Part shown: piece after piece, positions 34,901 to 47,027 of the stretch
How positions within the stretch are numbered: position 1 is the first letter of the stretch
How the letters are laid out: every line of letters begins with the position of its first letter
Origin: Panicum virgatum
Taxonomy: Eukaryota; Streptophyta; Magnoliopsida; Poales; Poaceae
Assembly (NCBI RefSeq): GCF_016808335.1
Contig: NC_053140.1
Coordinates: forward strand, 30,002,086-30,066,085
Length of the DNA stretch: 64,000 bases
Direction: 5' to 3'
Program-made: the position numbers and the translations under genes
The notes under the pieces: model-generated
What the model saw: only the letters and a program-made list of their open reading frames with translations
Database searches by the model: none
What the model was told of the DNA's origin: nothing

Positions 34901-35986
34901 GGAAATAAAAAAAATTTCATTAATGTTGTACTGGAAAAAAATGACTTGTTTTTTAACATACATATGCTGACAATATAACTCTCATATACAGGCCGCAATT
35001 ATTGCTGGTTCATTCAATTGCAAAGACCCATCGGTAAAAGACCAAATTTCTGGCGCACACCTTAACTATACAAAATACCTGAATGCAACATGGTGAGCAC
35101 GTGGATAAGTTACACGTTAAATTTTAACTTTCCATTTTTACAGCTCAATATAATGTTTGTACTCATGGAATTGCTATTACTTGTAAACTATATGAGAGAT
35201 ATATATGATTAATGTAATTCAAATATAACATGTTGTGTGTTTAACTTTACAATATAACTCTGTTGCAGTTGTTTTTCCCTACTATTGTGGGCCACAGATG
35301 GGTCTGCTACGCCTGGGACCTGAGAGTTAATAGAATAACAATGTTTGACGCAGATCTCACATCTGGATGAGTCCCGAACAATCGGTCTTCACAAACATTT
35401 GGTCTGTGCGCTTAAGTCTGCAGTTCACTCAACGATGCATATGGCATTCCCTGGATGGAACTACAACTGGGAATCTGCCAAAATTGAAGTAATCAGGCCT
35501 CCAATGATATTACACAGAAGGTGCAAAAAAAAGTGTCTCAATTTTTTAATGTATTATGTAGACAAAATCCCTTTCAAATTGCATGACCTCCTGTTTATAT
35601 GTTTTAAAAAACACTTGTAGGGTCAATCGCTCTGGAGTGGCCATCGCACATTTTTGTAAAGTGTTCAGTGGAAACATTTCATCGCTACTGAAGAATAATG
35701 TAAGTTCGGAACTCTAAATAACACTGCCACGTGCCTCTAGAAACTTAGATTTCATTAAATTATTTTTTCGTGACGATTATTTATATCAACAATCACATGT
35801 ATTTTATTTCTATTTACGATATTACTTCAAAGAAAGTAGGTAGTGCACAAATTGAAGTATACTGAAACATATCTGACTATTTACTTACACTGCAGTTATA
35901 CTGTGAGGATCAAGATCGAGCTCTCCTAATTGACTCTGTCAAACTTCAAAATAACAAAGGCTTCTTTCCTGCCGACCTATTCTAAT
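31985..35986 (+). pseudogene. Ulp1/C48-like peptidase gene copy of the transposon-associated grass type, multi-exon, degenerate
   Basis: The N-terminal block (SIGFEGILMFPALKQ near 32033, then YDVERVFGIPCNG near 32185 after a 1-nt frame change near 32115) leads to a region ending NLNGCSIFLQ at 32616. Further exon-like pieces are 32796-32955, 33155-33298, about 33460-33620, 33960-34470 and 34676-34870. The C-terminal catalytic-type part (VGHRWVCYAWDLRVNRI near 35290) has another frame change near 35345-35370 and ends with ALLIDSVKLQNN before a stop at about 35984. Where a catalytic Cys would be expected, the text reads NRSGVAIAHFC, so activity is doubtful. Such genes, often carried by plant transposons, resemble SUMO proteases. 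Exon limits are approximate. Confidence 0.6.
32672..32772. mobile_element. Stowaway-type MITE, 101 bp
   Basis: Terminal inverted repeats of about 25 bp (CTACCTCCATATCTTTTTA and CTCCCTCCATATCTTTTTA read inward from each end) are flanked by TA on both sides (32670-32671, 32773-32774). It lies within a predicted intron of the Ulp1-like gene copy. Confidence 0.88.
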
Positions 35987-36763
35987 AATGGCAACTGATC
36001 ATGCATAAGAAGAAGAAAAGCACGGGCAGACCCCCCCCCCCCCCCCCCCCCCCCAACCGGGTGCAGCCCAGACAACCTCCAGTGTACCACGAGAACCCCA
36101 CAGGGTGCGCATTAAGTTGTTTTTTTATGTACTGTACCAATTTTTATGCTTCTATTTCCGAAATCCATCCCTGTAATGAACATTTTTGGTAGCATACACC
36201 TCAAAAACGTTTCATATCTGTAACCTTTATATTACAAGCACACACCTCGAACAAAATCATATCTGTATCCTTTATACTGAATTAATAATATCAACCGAAC
36301 TCACAATAAATATAAAAAAATACTCAAGCCTGCGAATTGTGAACTTATACAATAACATCGTGGGAAAGGGGATTGGGCCAGCCAGTTTTACAAATTGGCA
36401 CAACTAGTAATACACATAATATATTACAATTTGATCAAAAGATCTATCTCGTAATGTATTTATGTTGGTAGTAACAATATATTTATTCATCCAACACAAT
36501 ACACATAAATATATGACATAACAAAGTTAACTGTGTTGGTAGTAGTAATACACCAGACATATCAGCTATCTTGTAGCCATCAATTAACTTTCAGCCAATT
36601 TGAAATGGCTGTAATCAATGGTGTTGTATACAGTACCTTCCTCGATTAGCTGATCCAAAGCTGTCCTGTAAACAATGTAATGTCACAAAAAATATTAGCG
36701 GTTTTATTTTATTTATTTGTCTTTGTGTTACAGTTTTCAAGGATTAACGGTTTTCATGATTGA
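35987..36763. other. AT-rich non-coding stretch with a C24 tract
   Basis: Downstream of the Ulp1-like copy nothing gene-like is visible. A run of 24 cytosines (36031-36054) is the only striking item. Frames here are short and AT-driven. Confidence 0.5.
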
Positions 36764-37667
36764 CACTACTACAGAAAATTTAACTGAGGCGGGCAAATCG
36801 CATTAACCGAGGCGGGCAAATCGCATTAACCATGGCGGTTTTTGCAACTGTCTCGGAGTGATCGTCACGGTTAACGTGGCATTAACCGAGGCGGTTTGCT
36901 GTCCGCCTCAGTTAATCGAATAAAAAATTTAAAAAAATAGAGAAAGGCCGCTGAGCCCATCCAGGGCCCGCCGAGCCCATCGTCACCGCACCACCCGCCT
37001 CCGGCCGCCCGCCGCCACGGAGCCCCGCCGCTGTGGAGGTCCTGCGCTGCCGTGGAGCCCCGCCGCCATGCAGCCCCACGCCGCTACCATGGAGCCCCGC
37101 CGCCGTGGAGGCCCCGCGCCGCCGAATCCGGCCCCGGCGCCGCCGGATCTGGCGCCCACGGAGCCCCCGCCCACGGGAGGACAGGGGAGCGCTACCGGAG
37201 AGGGGGGGGAGCCGCCGCCCGCGGGAGGGGAGGGTAGCCGATGGCGCTCGGGCTCTCGGGGAGGGAGGGGCCGCCGGCGCTCGGGGAGATCCCGCCGCCG
37301 CAGGGTCTGCGCGCCCGCTGCCGACGGGTCCCGCGCCCGCCGCCGCCGCCGGAGAGGGCGCCCGCCGCCGCCCGCGGGAGGGGAGGGCAACCGGCGGCAC
37401 TCGGGCTCTCAGGGAGGGAGGGGTCAGCGGCGCTTGGGGAGATCCCACCGCCGTAGGGTCCCGCGCCCGCCGCCGCCGCCGCCCGCTAGAGGGGAGGGTA
37501 GCCGGCGGTGCTCGAGCTCTCGGGGAGGGAGGGGTCGGCGGCGCTCGGGGAGATCCCGCCGCCGCCGGGTCCTGCGCCCGCCGCCGCCGCCGGGTCTGGT
37601 AGTGGGAGCAGAGAGGGAGAGGGAGGGTGAGGGGAGAGACCGCCATAGCCTTCTTGCGCCACGCGGC
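36764..37667 (+). mobile_element. CACTA element, left end only, with GC-rich minisatellite
   Basis: CACTACTACAGAAAA at 36764 starts a CACTA-type terminus followed by subterminal repeats of TTAACCGAGGCGG and its inverse (36776-36915). From 36960 the sequence becomes extremely GC-rich, and about three copies of a roughly 120-bp unit rich in GGGAGGGGAGGG and CCGCCGCCG lie in 37190-37610. The matching right terminus is not seen because the long-LTR element begins at 37668. Frames of up to about 240 codons on both strands here come from low-complexity GC and are not called as genes. Confidence 0.65.
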
Positions 37668-40600
37668 TGTGGTAGAACCGCCCGAATTAATCTAGCTCAA
37701 GTGCGCTAACCATCACCACAAAGGCCATATGAGTTAACACGCACTTCAAATGGAGTAATCCGGCAGCTCAGTCAGGTAAAGTCCCGATGAAACCACCTAT
37801 ATGCTTCGATCGAACCCAAAGCTTGCATAAAACTCACACGAAGGCGAGTCCAGAGATTACAACATTTCAGAATTTATTACACCACAAAGTGCATCATAAA
37901 TTTATGACAGACTGAGTTCAAATTCAGAAAATGTTTTTGAACATAAAAGAGATCATCAGAGTTCTTTATTGCAGCGGAAATAAAACGATAGACTAGCATC
38001 GAAACAAGACGTCATGATGAAGCCCGTACATGACATCAACCATATCCTCGAAGATACCACCTGAAAACAAAGCCACAAGCAAGACTGAGTATACTAATAC
38101 TCAACAAGGCTTACCCGTCAACGGATATAACTTAGTCCACTTAACTAGACATGCAAGGCTTTTTGGCTGGAGGGGTTTGTTTTGTTGAAAAGCAACTAAG
38201 GGTAGGTCCTTACTTTTAGATTTTAGCTTTCATAATTCTAGTTCAATTAATCATTCTAGGTCAGTATCTATATCTAAACAAGCATGTTGGAATAAGCATT
38301 AAAAATACATCCATATTATCATCATCATCTTCCACTTGTTACTCTATGTAGTAAAAGTGTTAAGCAGTCTCATTGACCGTGAGCGACGGCCGATTCGAAT
38401 TGAGTTCTTAATCTTTCAAGGCAAACCTAACACACATGCATGGAGAGCGAAGTCACCCACGCAATATTCCCTCTTTCTTTACCATCCGTGGATCAGGGTC
38501 ACCCACCTCGGCTACATAGTACGGCTACTCTGCATCCGCATGTTGGCCTCATGAGAACTTCATTCAAAGAGGGTGAAAGTAAAGTCCACTCGCAGGTCCG
38601 ATCAGGTACTTAAGCTTACCGATTACCATATTTCTTGGCATGTGGTTAGTACGTTCAAAAGCTTAACAACCACTACCACACACTGCGGCCTTAGTACCTT
38701 TTCACTAAACTGACGGGGTCTCAACCACAAGTACCATCCCATGACCCCGCCCGTAATCCCATGACCACACACTGCGGCCTTAGTACCTTTTCACTAAATG
38801 CACCAGGTTTGCCTTCCTAGGCAAAAGTTAGCCTTGGGCTCTTCCGAACATTGGTCCGGGTCTTCGGCAAATTAGTTAGATTAGCTTGAGCTTCATGTAG
38901 TTCGTTCTCGGACTCCGGCACCAACTCGTTCGTTCTGTCGAAGAGAGTCGTAGCATCTATATGAATGCAAAGTGTTCATGTTACTCGGATGACAACAAAT
39001 TACATTTCTTTCCTTCACTATAGAGTTGTAATTCAACAAAGCACAAATTTTATTATAAAGTTTCTTAATTACATTTTTTTGGGTAATCCTTTATAGAGTA
39101 GTAATTTACTTTACTTAACTCATAAAGCAAGTGTGGGTTGTTCATGTTTGCCTTTTGTAAATTTTCATATAGGAAATTAGTTTATTTGATATCATTACTA
39201 GGAAGTGTTTATGGAGTTCCAATTTTTATGTGGAGAACAAAACTAAATAACAAGCTTACTGTAAAATTTTCAGCTATTTTCATTTAGCAGATTAAACATG
39301 AGAAATAGAATACACAACCTCTACTATAAACAAGATTCATGTGTACAGAATAAAATATGACAGTACTAGTTCTTAAAATTTTACACAGTGTTGCAGATGT
39401 GTTAATGAGCATACTGTAAATTTTTCATAATTTTCCTATGCAAGATCCAGAAAAAACAATTTATCCAATCTAAATCTACATTTATCAAGATCTAATTATA
39501 CAGAGAGTTTAGGAGTGTTTCTGTGTCTCAAATGTTTACTAGAGCCTATCCTAAGCATGATCACGCTTCAGTAAAAATATCAGCATTTTTCTACAGCAGA
39601 ATATTTAGTATTGTATTTACTTAGCATATGCATAATTATTTGAGCTAGTTCTTGTTAAGTAAAACATCCCAAACTTTTTGTGTAGCATGTATGCAGTGGT
39701 ATTATGAATCTGAAAAAGTTTCATCTCAGGAAACCATGTAGAACAGCATGAACAAAATACACATTCTAGGTCTAGGATCACAAAAGCATTCATGTATCTT
39801 TTGTTCTACAAAGGGTTTTCTCTTTAAACTTTACCAGCAGGTTTATTTACTCAAATGTAAAAACTTGTAAAATTTTCACAATTTTCCGAGTAATATAACT
39901 ATATATCGTGAATTAGTGCTATTATTCATGGATTAAACCAAAAGCTTAGCTAAACAGTTGGAATGGATTCCAAAATTTATACTACAGTTCTGGTAGTATA
40001 TCAAGTGTTCTGAAAATGTTTCACTCAAAAAAATGCACTAGAACATCAAGAACACAAATGTGATATTTAATCCTAGCTTAAAACAAGATTTGATAAAACA
40101 CCTAGTTAAAGTTGGTATCTGGTCATGAAAATTTTATGTGATACTCTACTCAGTGATGTAAGGCTACCATCCAAAAATCATCCTTAGTTCATGTGTGGAA
40201 CTCCTAGAACCATTATATGCTATTTATTCTAATCTTTTTCCTAGATGAAAATGTAAGCAGAAACTGAAGATGTGCATGTAATGAAACTTGTAGATCTTGT
40301 TGCAAGGATTACAAAACCTTTGGATTTGCATTTTTATGATTTTTCTACAAATTGTTATGTATTTTCAAAGTTCACAGCATGAGTTCATGTATATTTTGCA
40401 AACTAGCCCCTGGATTCTCTTATCTTATAGCCATCGGGTCCCTGGCCGCGTTTGGGAGGAACAGGGGAGGCGCGGCGGCCGGATTTCCGGCGATGTTCGT
40501 CACCGGCGGCATGGGCTAGGGTGGGGAAAAGAGAGAGGGGACCGAGGCACACCTGTTGGTGGTCTCGGGGGGTCGCGGGGATGGCCGGAGGCGAGCTGCC

Positions 40601-41461
40601 CACGGTGGGCTAGGCTCGCCGGCGCTACTGTACCGCAGCGGCGGCTCGCCGGCGACACAGGGATGGGGCGCCCAGGCTCGGGAGGTTCATGAGGGGCTGG
40701 GAAAGGTGGTGGGGCGCTCGATTTGGGCAATAGGAGAGCGGACGGGTGGCGCCTCGGCGAGTAGGGGCTCGCCGGCGGCAATGGCCGGGCGGCGGGTGTG
40801 GGGCGCGCAGAAGGGGCTCCGCTTGGCCTTTTATAGGCGTAGAAGAGGGAGAGGGGCGAGCGAGCAAGGCTGTGCGTGTCACGTGAAGGCGCTGCGGCTG
40901 GCGGAGGGCAACGACAGCTCGCTGTAACGGCGTCGGCGGCGTGTCGCGCAGGCAGCTGGCGGGGGCGTGTGGCAGCGCGCGAGGAGCCAGGGAGGAGCGG
41001 GTTGGGCTAAACCAGGGGCGCGGAGGTTGGGTTTGGCCGGGGGCACGTCGCGTATGGACGCCGTCGATAGGCAGGGCACATGGAAAACAGAGGAGAGAGG
41101 AGAGAGGTGAGGTCGATGGCGATTTCGTAAATAGATCGAAGTGCAGTGTCTCTCTGTAATCTAGATTTTTATCCTTGTTCCCGTGGTCAAATGAAAAACT
41201 TTTGAATACCAAACTTGTTCAAAATTTCAACATCTAGAACTTTTGTGTCAGGCACTTTTTCATTTGAGCAATGGTTTGAAAGTTATTTGATTATTTCAAA
41301 ATCTGCCAAATAAATGACCTGTCATTTCATGTTATTTTTGTCACTTTTACTCCTAGGCTTCAACTAGACTTTTTGTTTAACATGACATGGTGAATATGAC
41401 TATTCATTTTCATGGATATATTTGATTTGGTTTGAAAGTTATTAAATTTTTGCACATGCAC

Positions 41462-41533
<72 letters not shown>

Positions 41534-41655
41534 ATTCCTAAAGAGATGCATAATTGGGGTTGTTCTGTGTTTGTTAAGCATGATTTTATGTTTACTATAC
41601 ATGATATCATGTTTAATATTTCTTGCTTAGCTTTATAAATATCTGGGATGTCACA
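37668..41655 (-). repeat. 3' LTR of the long-LTR element, 3.99 kb
   Basis: Minus-strand start TGTGACATCC (41655) and end GTTCTACCACA (37668). It contains a TA microsatellite (41465-41530, about 33 units) absent from the related solo LTR, a GC-rich promoter zone (40430-41110) and a minus-strand TATAAAAG at 40828-40835. The remaining sequence is AT-rich and empty of genes. Confidence 0.88.
41465..41530. repeat. (TA)n microsatellite, about 33 units
   Basis: Uninterrupted alternation of T and A inside the LTR, a likely length-variable locus. Apparent Tyr-Ile peptides across it are artefacts. Confidence 0.97.
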
Positions 41656-42157
41656 GCCTACCCCTTAAAAAGAATCTCGTCCCCGAGATTCGAGTGACTA
41701 AGCTTAGAGTGGAGCGTGCGTGTACCATGGTCATCCCTTTTTATTCGGTTTCAGAATCAGATCATGATGTATGTACGACCTATCCGTCCTCACAAAATAA
41801 AATAACTGCCAAATAACTTTGGTCTTACGGGGTTAGCACTGGTGGCATGGCACAATTGTACGGCTCTCCCTAAATTAACTAGCCGAATAACTAGTCGTTC
41901 TTAACTTACGTATGCACGGTTAGTGTACCTGCAAAACAAACTCATAGTATATAGTATGCGAAGAAATTAGTTATGTAACATTCTTAGATAGCCACCTGAT
42001 TATATTCTCATATTTCCCTAGGGCTTTACGAACTAGGCACAATTCTTAACGAACCAACGCATTTTCAAACACAAGTTTTGTAGTCAAGTTTTAAGAAACT
42101 TATTTGAAAACTTGTTGCTTTCTCTGGTGTGTCGCTTTGTTCGGCTCTGATACTAGC
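41656..42157 (-). other. Interior of the long-LTR element
   Basis: 502 bp with polypurine-type and primer-type sites at its two ends and no reading frame of note. It may retain leader and 3' untranslated segments of a full-length parent. Confidence 0.75.
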
Positions 42158-42851
42158 TGTGGCAGAACCATCCGAATTAATCCAGCTCAAGTGTGCTAAC
42201 CATCACCATAAAGGCCATATGAGTTAATACGCACTTCAAACGGAGTAATCCGGTAGCTCAGTCGGGTAAAGTCCCGATGAAACCACCTATATGCTTCGAT
42301 CGAACCCAAAGCTTACATAAAACTCACACGAAGGTGAGTCCAGAGATTACAACATTCCAGAATTTATTACACCACAAAGTGCATCATAAATTTATTACAG
42401 ACTGAGTTCAAATTCAGAAAATGCTTTTGAACATAAAAGAAATCATCAAAGTTCTTTATTGCAGCGAAAATAAAACGATATACTAGCGTCGAAACAAGAC
42501 GTCATGATGAAGCCCGTATATGACATCAACCATATCCTCGAAGATACCACCTAAAAACAAAGCCATAAGCAAGGCTGAGTATACTAATACTCAGCAAGGC
42601 TTACCCGTCAACGGATATAACTTAGTCCACTTAACTAGACATGCAAGGCTTTTTGGCTGGAGGAGTTTGTTTTGCCGAAAAGCAACTAATAGTAGGTCCT
42701 TACTTTCAGATTTTAGCATTCATAATTCTAATTCAATTAACCATTCTAGGTGAGCATCTATATCTAAACAAGCATGTTAGAATAAGCATTCAAAAATACA
42801 TCCATATTATCATCATCATCTTCCACTTGTTACTTTATGTAGCAGAAGTGT
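42158..42851 (-). repeat. 5' LTR fragment of the long-LTR element
   Basis: Closely matches 37668-38355 of the other LTR and then breaks off after AGAAGTGT, where a different LTR (TGTGACATCCTGAAAAATC) starts. AGTGT at 42847-42851 is the possible target duplication. The missing 3.3 kb of this LTR is not found to the right. Confidence 0.8.
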
Positions 42852-45230
42852 TGTGACATCCTGAAAAATCTACCAAAATAAATCACACACTAAAAATATT
42901 TTCAAATCTCTTTTCATCATTGAGCTCAATCCATCCGAAGATCGTCCCCGCCCGATCTCCCAATCTCCCGAAAAACCTGTCCCGACATCCGAATCCAATC
43001 GACCTCCCGTCTCCCTGTTCTTCCTCGTTTCGCGTGTCACGCCCGACCGGCGCGCGTGCTCGTCCAGTCGCGGTCGTCGCCGCGATTGGCGCCGGCGCGA
43101 TCCCCCTCCCTCTCTCTTTCTCTCTCTCTCTCTCTTTCTCTCTTTCTTTTTCCCTCCCCTTTTATTTTTCTTTTTTCCTTTTCTTTTCTCCCTCCTTCTC
43201 CCTTCTCCTCCTTCCTTTTCCCCTCGTCGAGCGCGCAGCACGGCGCCGCGCAGAGCACGACGCCGACCTCCCCTCCCCAGCGCCCTGCTCGCCTGCCCCA
43301 TCCCCGCTGCACACGCCGAGCTTCCTTGCCGCATCGACGCGTGCCCCTGCCCATGCGCATCACGTGGCCGCGACGCTCTCCGCGCCGCCCGCCGCTCGCC
43401 GCGCCGCCCGGCCGCCTACGCACGCGCTGCGCGCGTGCCCTGTGCGCAGCATGCGTTCCACGCGACCCCGAGGCTCGCCGCACCGCCACCGCTTTCCTGT
43501 GCCTCGCCTGGCCAATTCGCCGCTCACGCCGCCGAGCAGCACTACAGAACAACAACACCACCGCCTCGCCGCTCGAGCCCGCTCGGTGACAAGCACAGCG
43601 CCCGGGGCCCACCACATGCCTACACACCACTAGGACCTGCCCGAGCCGTCGCATCGTCCTGGTGCCGCTGCGAATCGCGCCGCCCTCGCGCTGCGACACC
43701 GAGCGCCATTAAGGCTCGCTGCACCACTCGCTGGCCTCCACCGCACCCCGCCCGTTCCACTGCCTATAAGTAGGCCTCCGCGTCACTCCCGAGCTCCACA
43801 ACGCCGACCACCACCTCTCGCCCTCCTTCCCGGCCCACAGAGCCGCCGCCACCACCATTGCCGCCCGCCTCCGCCGGCCGCCGTGGCCCAGCCGCCTCGC
43901 ACCACCTCTGCCCAAGGTAAGGGGCGCAATAGAATACCCTCACATGGCGTCCCCTTTTCCCCTAGCCCCGGCCGCCGCCAGGCCCTGCAGCGCTGCCGCC
44001 GCGCCGGCCAGAGCCACCCGCCGCCCGCCGCTGTGGCACCCCTCCTTGCGGGCCCCCTTTCTTGAAATCGAGGGGGGGATCGAACCCCCCCACCTCCCTG
44101 CCCCATTTCCTCCTCCTCCCGGCCGCCCCCGTGGCCCAGGCCACCGGCGAGGGCCACCGCCGGCGCCCAGGCGCGCCTCCCCTGTTTTGGTCGCGGGAGA
44201 GAGGAGGAAGAAGGGCAAATATGTCCAAAACCCCCTACCCTTTCCCTGTTTTAATTAAGAGTCCTTCCACTCTCTAGCATGTTATAAGCATGTATTTTGA
44301 TCTTCATCCAAATTTCATAATTTTCTGAGAAAATTAAGGTATTATTAAATTTTAGAACCTATAAAATGACTAAGAAAACATGAGTGTAAAGTATATAACT
44401 AAACATTTAAATATTTCTTTCCCAATTTTCATGTTGTATTGAAATTTATAAATCTAACTGCATATATGTTTCTTTGGAACTTAGGGATAACTTTTACAAC
44501 TCATCTAGTTCAAAGGTGATGTAATTCAAATAAATTGGTATAAATAGATTAAAATACTAAGAAATGTATATTATTGCATTAAAGGTGTGGTTAAATTATT
44601 TGCATGGAAAACATACTTAATCAAGGTTATATTAAATTTCTGAAAAAAAGATGAAGTAGGATATCACCTTGAATCTTGTTAAAGTGGAGATAGTTGACTT
44701 TGAACAAATGCTCTCAAATGAACACCAAAGGAAACAAGTTTTTACCGAAACAAGATTTTCATCATGAATTTTTTTGGGCAAGTCATAAGGATTTATATTG
44801 GTGCTTAGCCAAATTTCATAATTGTTTGAGAGAATTTAGATATTATTAAAATTTAATAACTATTGTGACTTTGAACACTAGAGTGTACATCCAACTATTT
44901 CGTGAGAGTTTGTGATCACCAAATCAACACATATTTCGTGAGAGTCGCTGCATGACCTTCATGAAAATAGCTTTTCATGAGTGTTAAATAACACCTTCAC
45001 GAAATCTACATAGATTCCGTGAGAGTTTTTTCAACACCTTCACGAAAACAGTTATTTTTGTGGAGGTCCATAAATACCTTCACAAAAATAGCTTTTCGTG
45101 AGAGTTTTTGGACCACCTTCATGAAAATAAAGTATTTCATGAGAGTTGTTCATTACTCTCATGAAAATGGAGCCCCCCTCATGAAATCTCCGTTTTGTGG
45201 TAGTGATAACTTTTGAATCTCATCTATGGT
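42852..45230 (+). repeat. Another Tekay-type LTR or solo LTR, right end unresolved
   Basis: Begins TGTGACATCCTGAAAAATC. It has a CT-rich tract (43105-43200), a GC-rich promoter zone with TATAAG near 43765 and a consensus-like splice donor CAAGGTAAGG near 43913, then AT-rich sequence with a diverged internal duplication (44309-44410 versus 44812-44900). This is the same architecture as the other long LTRs here. No clean CA end or repeated AGTGT was found, and a CACTA fragment interrupts it, so the end is a guess. Long frames at 42920-43700 are low-complexity GC artefacts. Confidence 0.55.
44906..45206 (-). mobile_element. CACTA element end fragment with TTTCATGAGAG-type subterminal repeats
   Basis: The right end reads as CACTACCACAAAACGGAG on the minus strand (45206 downward). 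It is followed by about seven inverted or direct copies of a word like TTTTCATGAGAG paired with CCTTCACGAAAA. No matching left terminus is present, so this is a fragment or an internally deleted copy. Confidence 0.6.
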
Positions 45231-46373
45231 ATGCTTCTTTAGAACCATGAATCTCATCCATGAATTTAAAACCAGGACACATATTAGATGCATGTATAAA
45301 CAATATGTTCCCCAACAGTTTTGGATAAAATCTAACAAACTAATTGTTATGCCACTAAAACGCTATGCACAGGACTGCCCTGCTGGCTATGGTTTGGATC
45401 TACTGCATGAGATATTATCTATTATCAGGATCCATGGTGCATCGCCGCTTTCCTTTGAAGTTGTAGTAGAATTGATTGGAAATACAGTTCGACTCTCCAA
45501 TGGATGGACTTCATTTGTTGAGTCTGAGAAGATCGTCAGTGGTGACATTGGCTTGTTTGTGCTGGTCTCCCCAAAAACTATGATGATGCGTCTGTTCGAC
45601 AACTTAGGCAAAGAGAAGCCAATGGCTGCAAGACCGCTTTTCTGGGATTTCATTGTTGCTCGGGGGGGTTCTTGCCTGATGCTCCAGGCAACATGGATGC
45701 TGATGATCAGAATGACAATGCAGGCAAGTACTGGTTTCTTCGTCAGTACAATTTGCATGTTTATGGATGTTGAAAATTCTGCATTTCTGTTTACATATGA
45801 TGGATGAAATTTAACAGTTTGGATCATAATGTGATTCACTAAATCTCCTTTGCAGTTCCTGAGCACATGCTAGGTATGCAGTTTGAGCTCGGGCCGAAGC
45901 TTATGATGTCCAGTCCACTGTTGGAAGCTCTAACCGAGGTGTGGCTGAATTACGATGCAACCCACCCGCTATATGCATGTAGACTGATAAACAGCCACGC
46001 AACTAGTGGATCTTTCGTAAGTGTCTCAGCTAAATGAATTTGTCACATCTAATGATCCTTACTTTCAAAAATGGACAAAACATTATCAAAGTTCTTTAAC
46101 ATAAAATCCTTGATTGACGAAATAATGTAGTACTTCTCCACTAACTTCTCGGACACACTTCCATCGCTGCCAGTTCCTGTTTCCCTCTACTATGGCTGTG
46201 GACATATGATGATTGATGCTGTTCTGAAGAAGCGGAGGCCCCGCGGCATCGGTTGGATTTCAAATGGGTGGGGCAAGTTTGTGAAGCACTTCGACCTCCA
46301 GGAGGACGACGTGATAACCATGTCGCTGCGATACGTTCATGACAGGCTGCATGTCCGCGTGTTCCTGCCTTGA
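45226..46373 (+). pseudogene. Two-domain B3 DNA-binding protein gene (REM-like), probable frameshift
   Basis: Exon 1 (start uncertain; B3 similarity begins near 45330) encodes KSNKLIVMPL, then VRLSNGWTSFVESEKIVSGD, the GW..F....GD pattern of a B3 domain. A run of seven G (45662-45668) appears to carry an indel: past it, another frame reads GFLPDAPGNMDADDQN up to a splice donor near 45722. Exon 2 (about 45856-46016) and exon 3 (46131-46373) give the second B3 domain, ending ISNGWGKFVKHFDLQEDDVI and a stop at 46371-46373. The family binds DNA in the nucleus and acts in reproductive development. Splice sites look canonical, so this may be a recently damaged or even functional host gene. Confidence 0.7.
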
Positions 46374-47027
46374 CCTAATGATAGCTACTGGTTCCGTGCT
46401 GCAAGCATCAAGCTTCAGCTTTTGCCGACTGCTGCTTAGGAAGGTCCACTAGAGTACTTAAATCATCAGTTTACGCCCGCGCCCCTGCCCGCTGGCTTTA
46501 TGGTTAGGGCATCTCCAAGTGTTTGCCAAAATTGACTTGGCAAATCTTATGATTTGGCAACTTGCTAAAATATATGCCAAGTTAAAAAGAAGACTATCTC
46601 CAAGAGTTTGCCATTTGGGCTTGGTAAAATTAAAAAAGAGGCCCACAAAAAATACCTAATCAACTACCGACGTGCCGCTTCACATCCCGTCGCCCGTTCC
46701 TCCCGTCGCCGCGCGCCACGCCATCGTCCCATCGTCGCCGCAGACTCCAACGCCGGTGGCCATCGTCTACTCCGGCCGGCCATCTCCTCCTCCCATCAGG
46801 TCAGCATCTTCTCCAACAGCGCTTGATCTCGTTCTTGCATATAGCTTTGGATATAGCACCTAGCTTAGATTCCGTGGTGAATCTTATTCCAAGAGTGGAA
46901 GACGTCTCACTCTAGCCATTTAAATTGCCTGCTGAGTTGCACTCTGCCTCTTTGCTAACGCGTGGAGGGGTTGGCTTCACCACGTAATACTAAATCATCG
47001 TGATCTCCTGTATACAGCCGATTGATC

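Larger units (their letters stand above)
37668..42851 (-). mobile_element. LTR element with about 4-kb LTRs and 0.5-kb interior (LARD/TRIM-like non-autonomous), 5' LTR truncated
   Basis: Minus-strand order: 5' LTR fragment (42158-42851), primer-site-like TAGTATCAGAGC (42145-42156, one change from TGGTATCAGAGC), 502 bp of interior (41656-42157) without any coding motif, polypurine-type stretch TTTTTAAGGGGTAGGC (41656-41671) and 3' LTR (37668-41655). LTRs are homologous to the solo LTR at 24059-27795. The GAATCTCGGGGACGAGATTC block before the polypurine tract is the Tekay-type 3' signature. So the LTRs and cis sites survive while gag-pol is absent; it would need proteins from a full Tekay element. 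Confidence 0.85.

Noticed and set aside
36912..37709. Frames of up to 244 codons on both strands
   Set aside because: Low-complexity GC minisatellite in a CACTA end; peptides are mirror-like Arg/Pro/Ala runs.
41360..41638. Tyr-Ile repeat peptides
   Set aside because: Translation of the TA microsatellite.
42870..44277. Several 100-237-codon frames
   Set aside because: CT-rich and GC-rich LTR sequence with frames open on both strands; no conserved motif.
44877..44890. CACTAGAGTG as left end of the CACTA element ending at 45206
   Set aside because: It does not match the opposite terminus CACTACCACAAAA and the flanks show no 3-bp duplication; it falls in a duplicated LTR segment.
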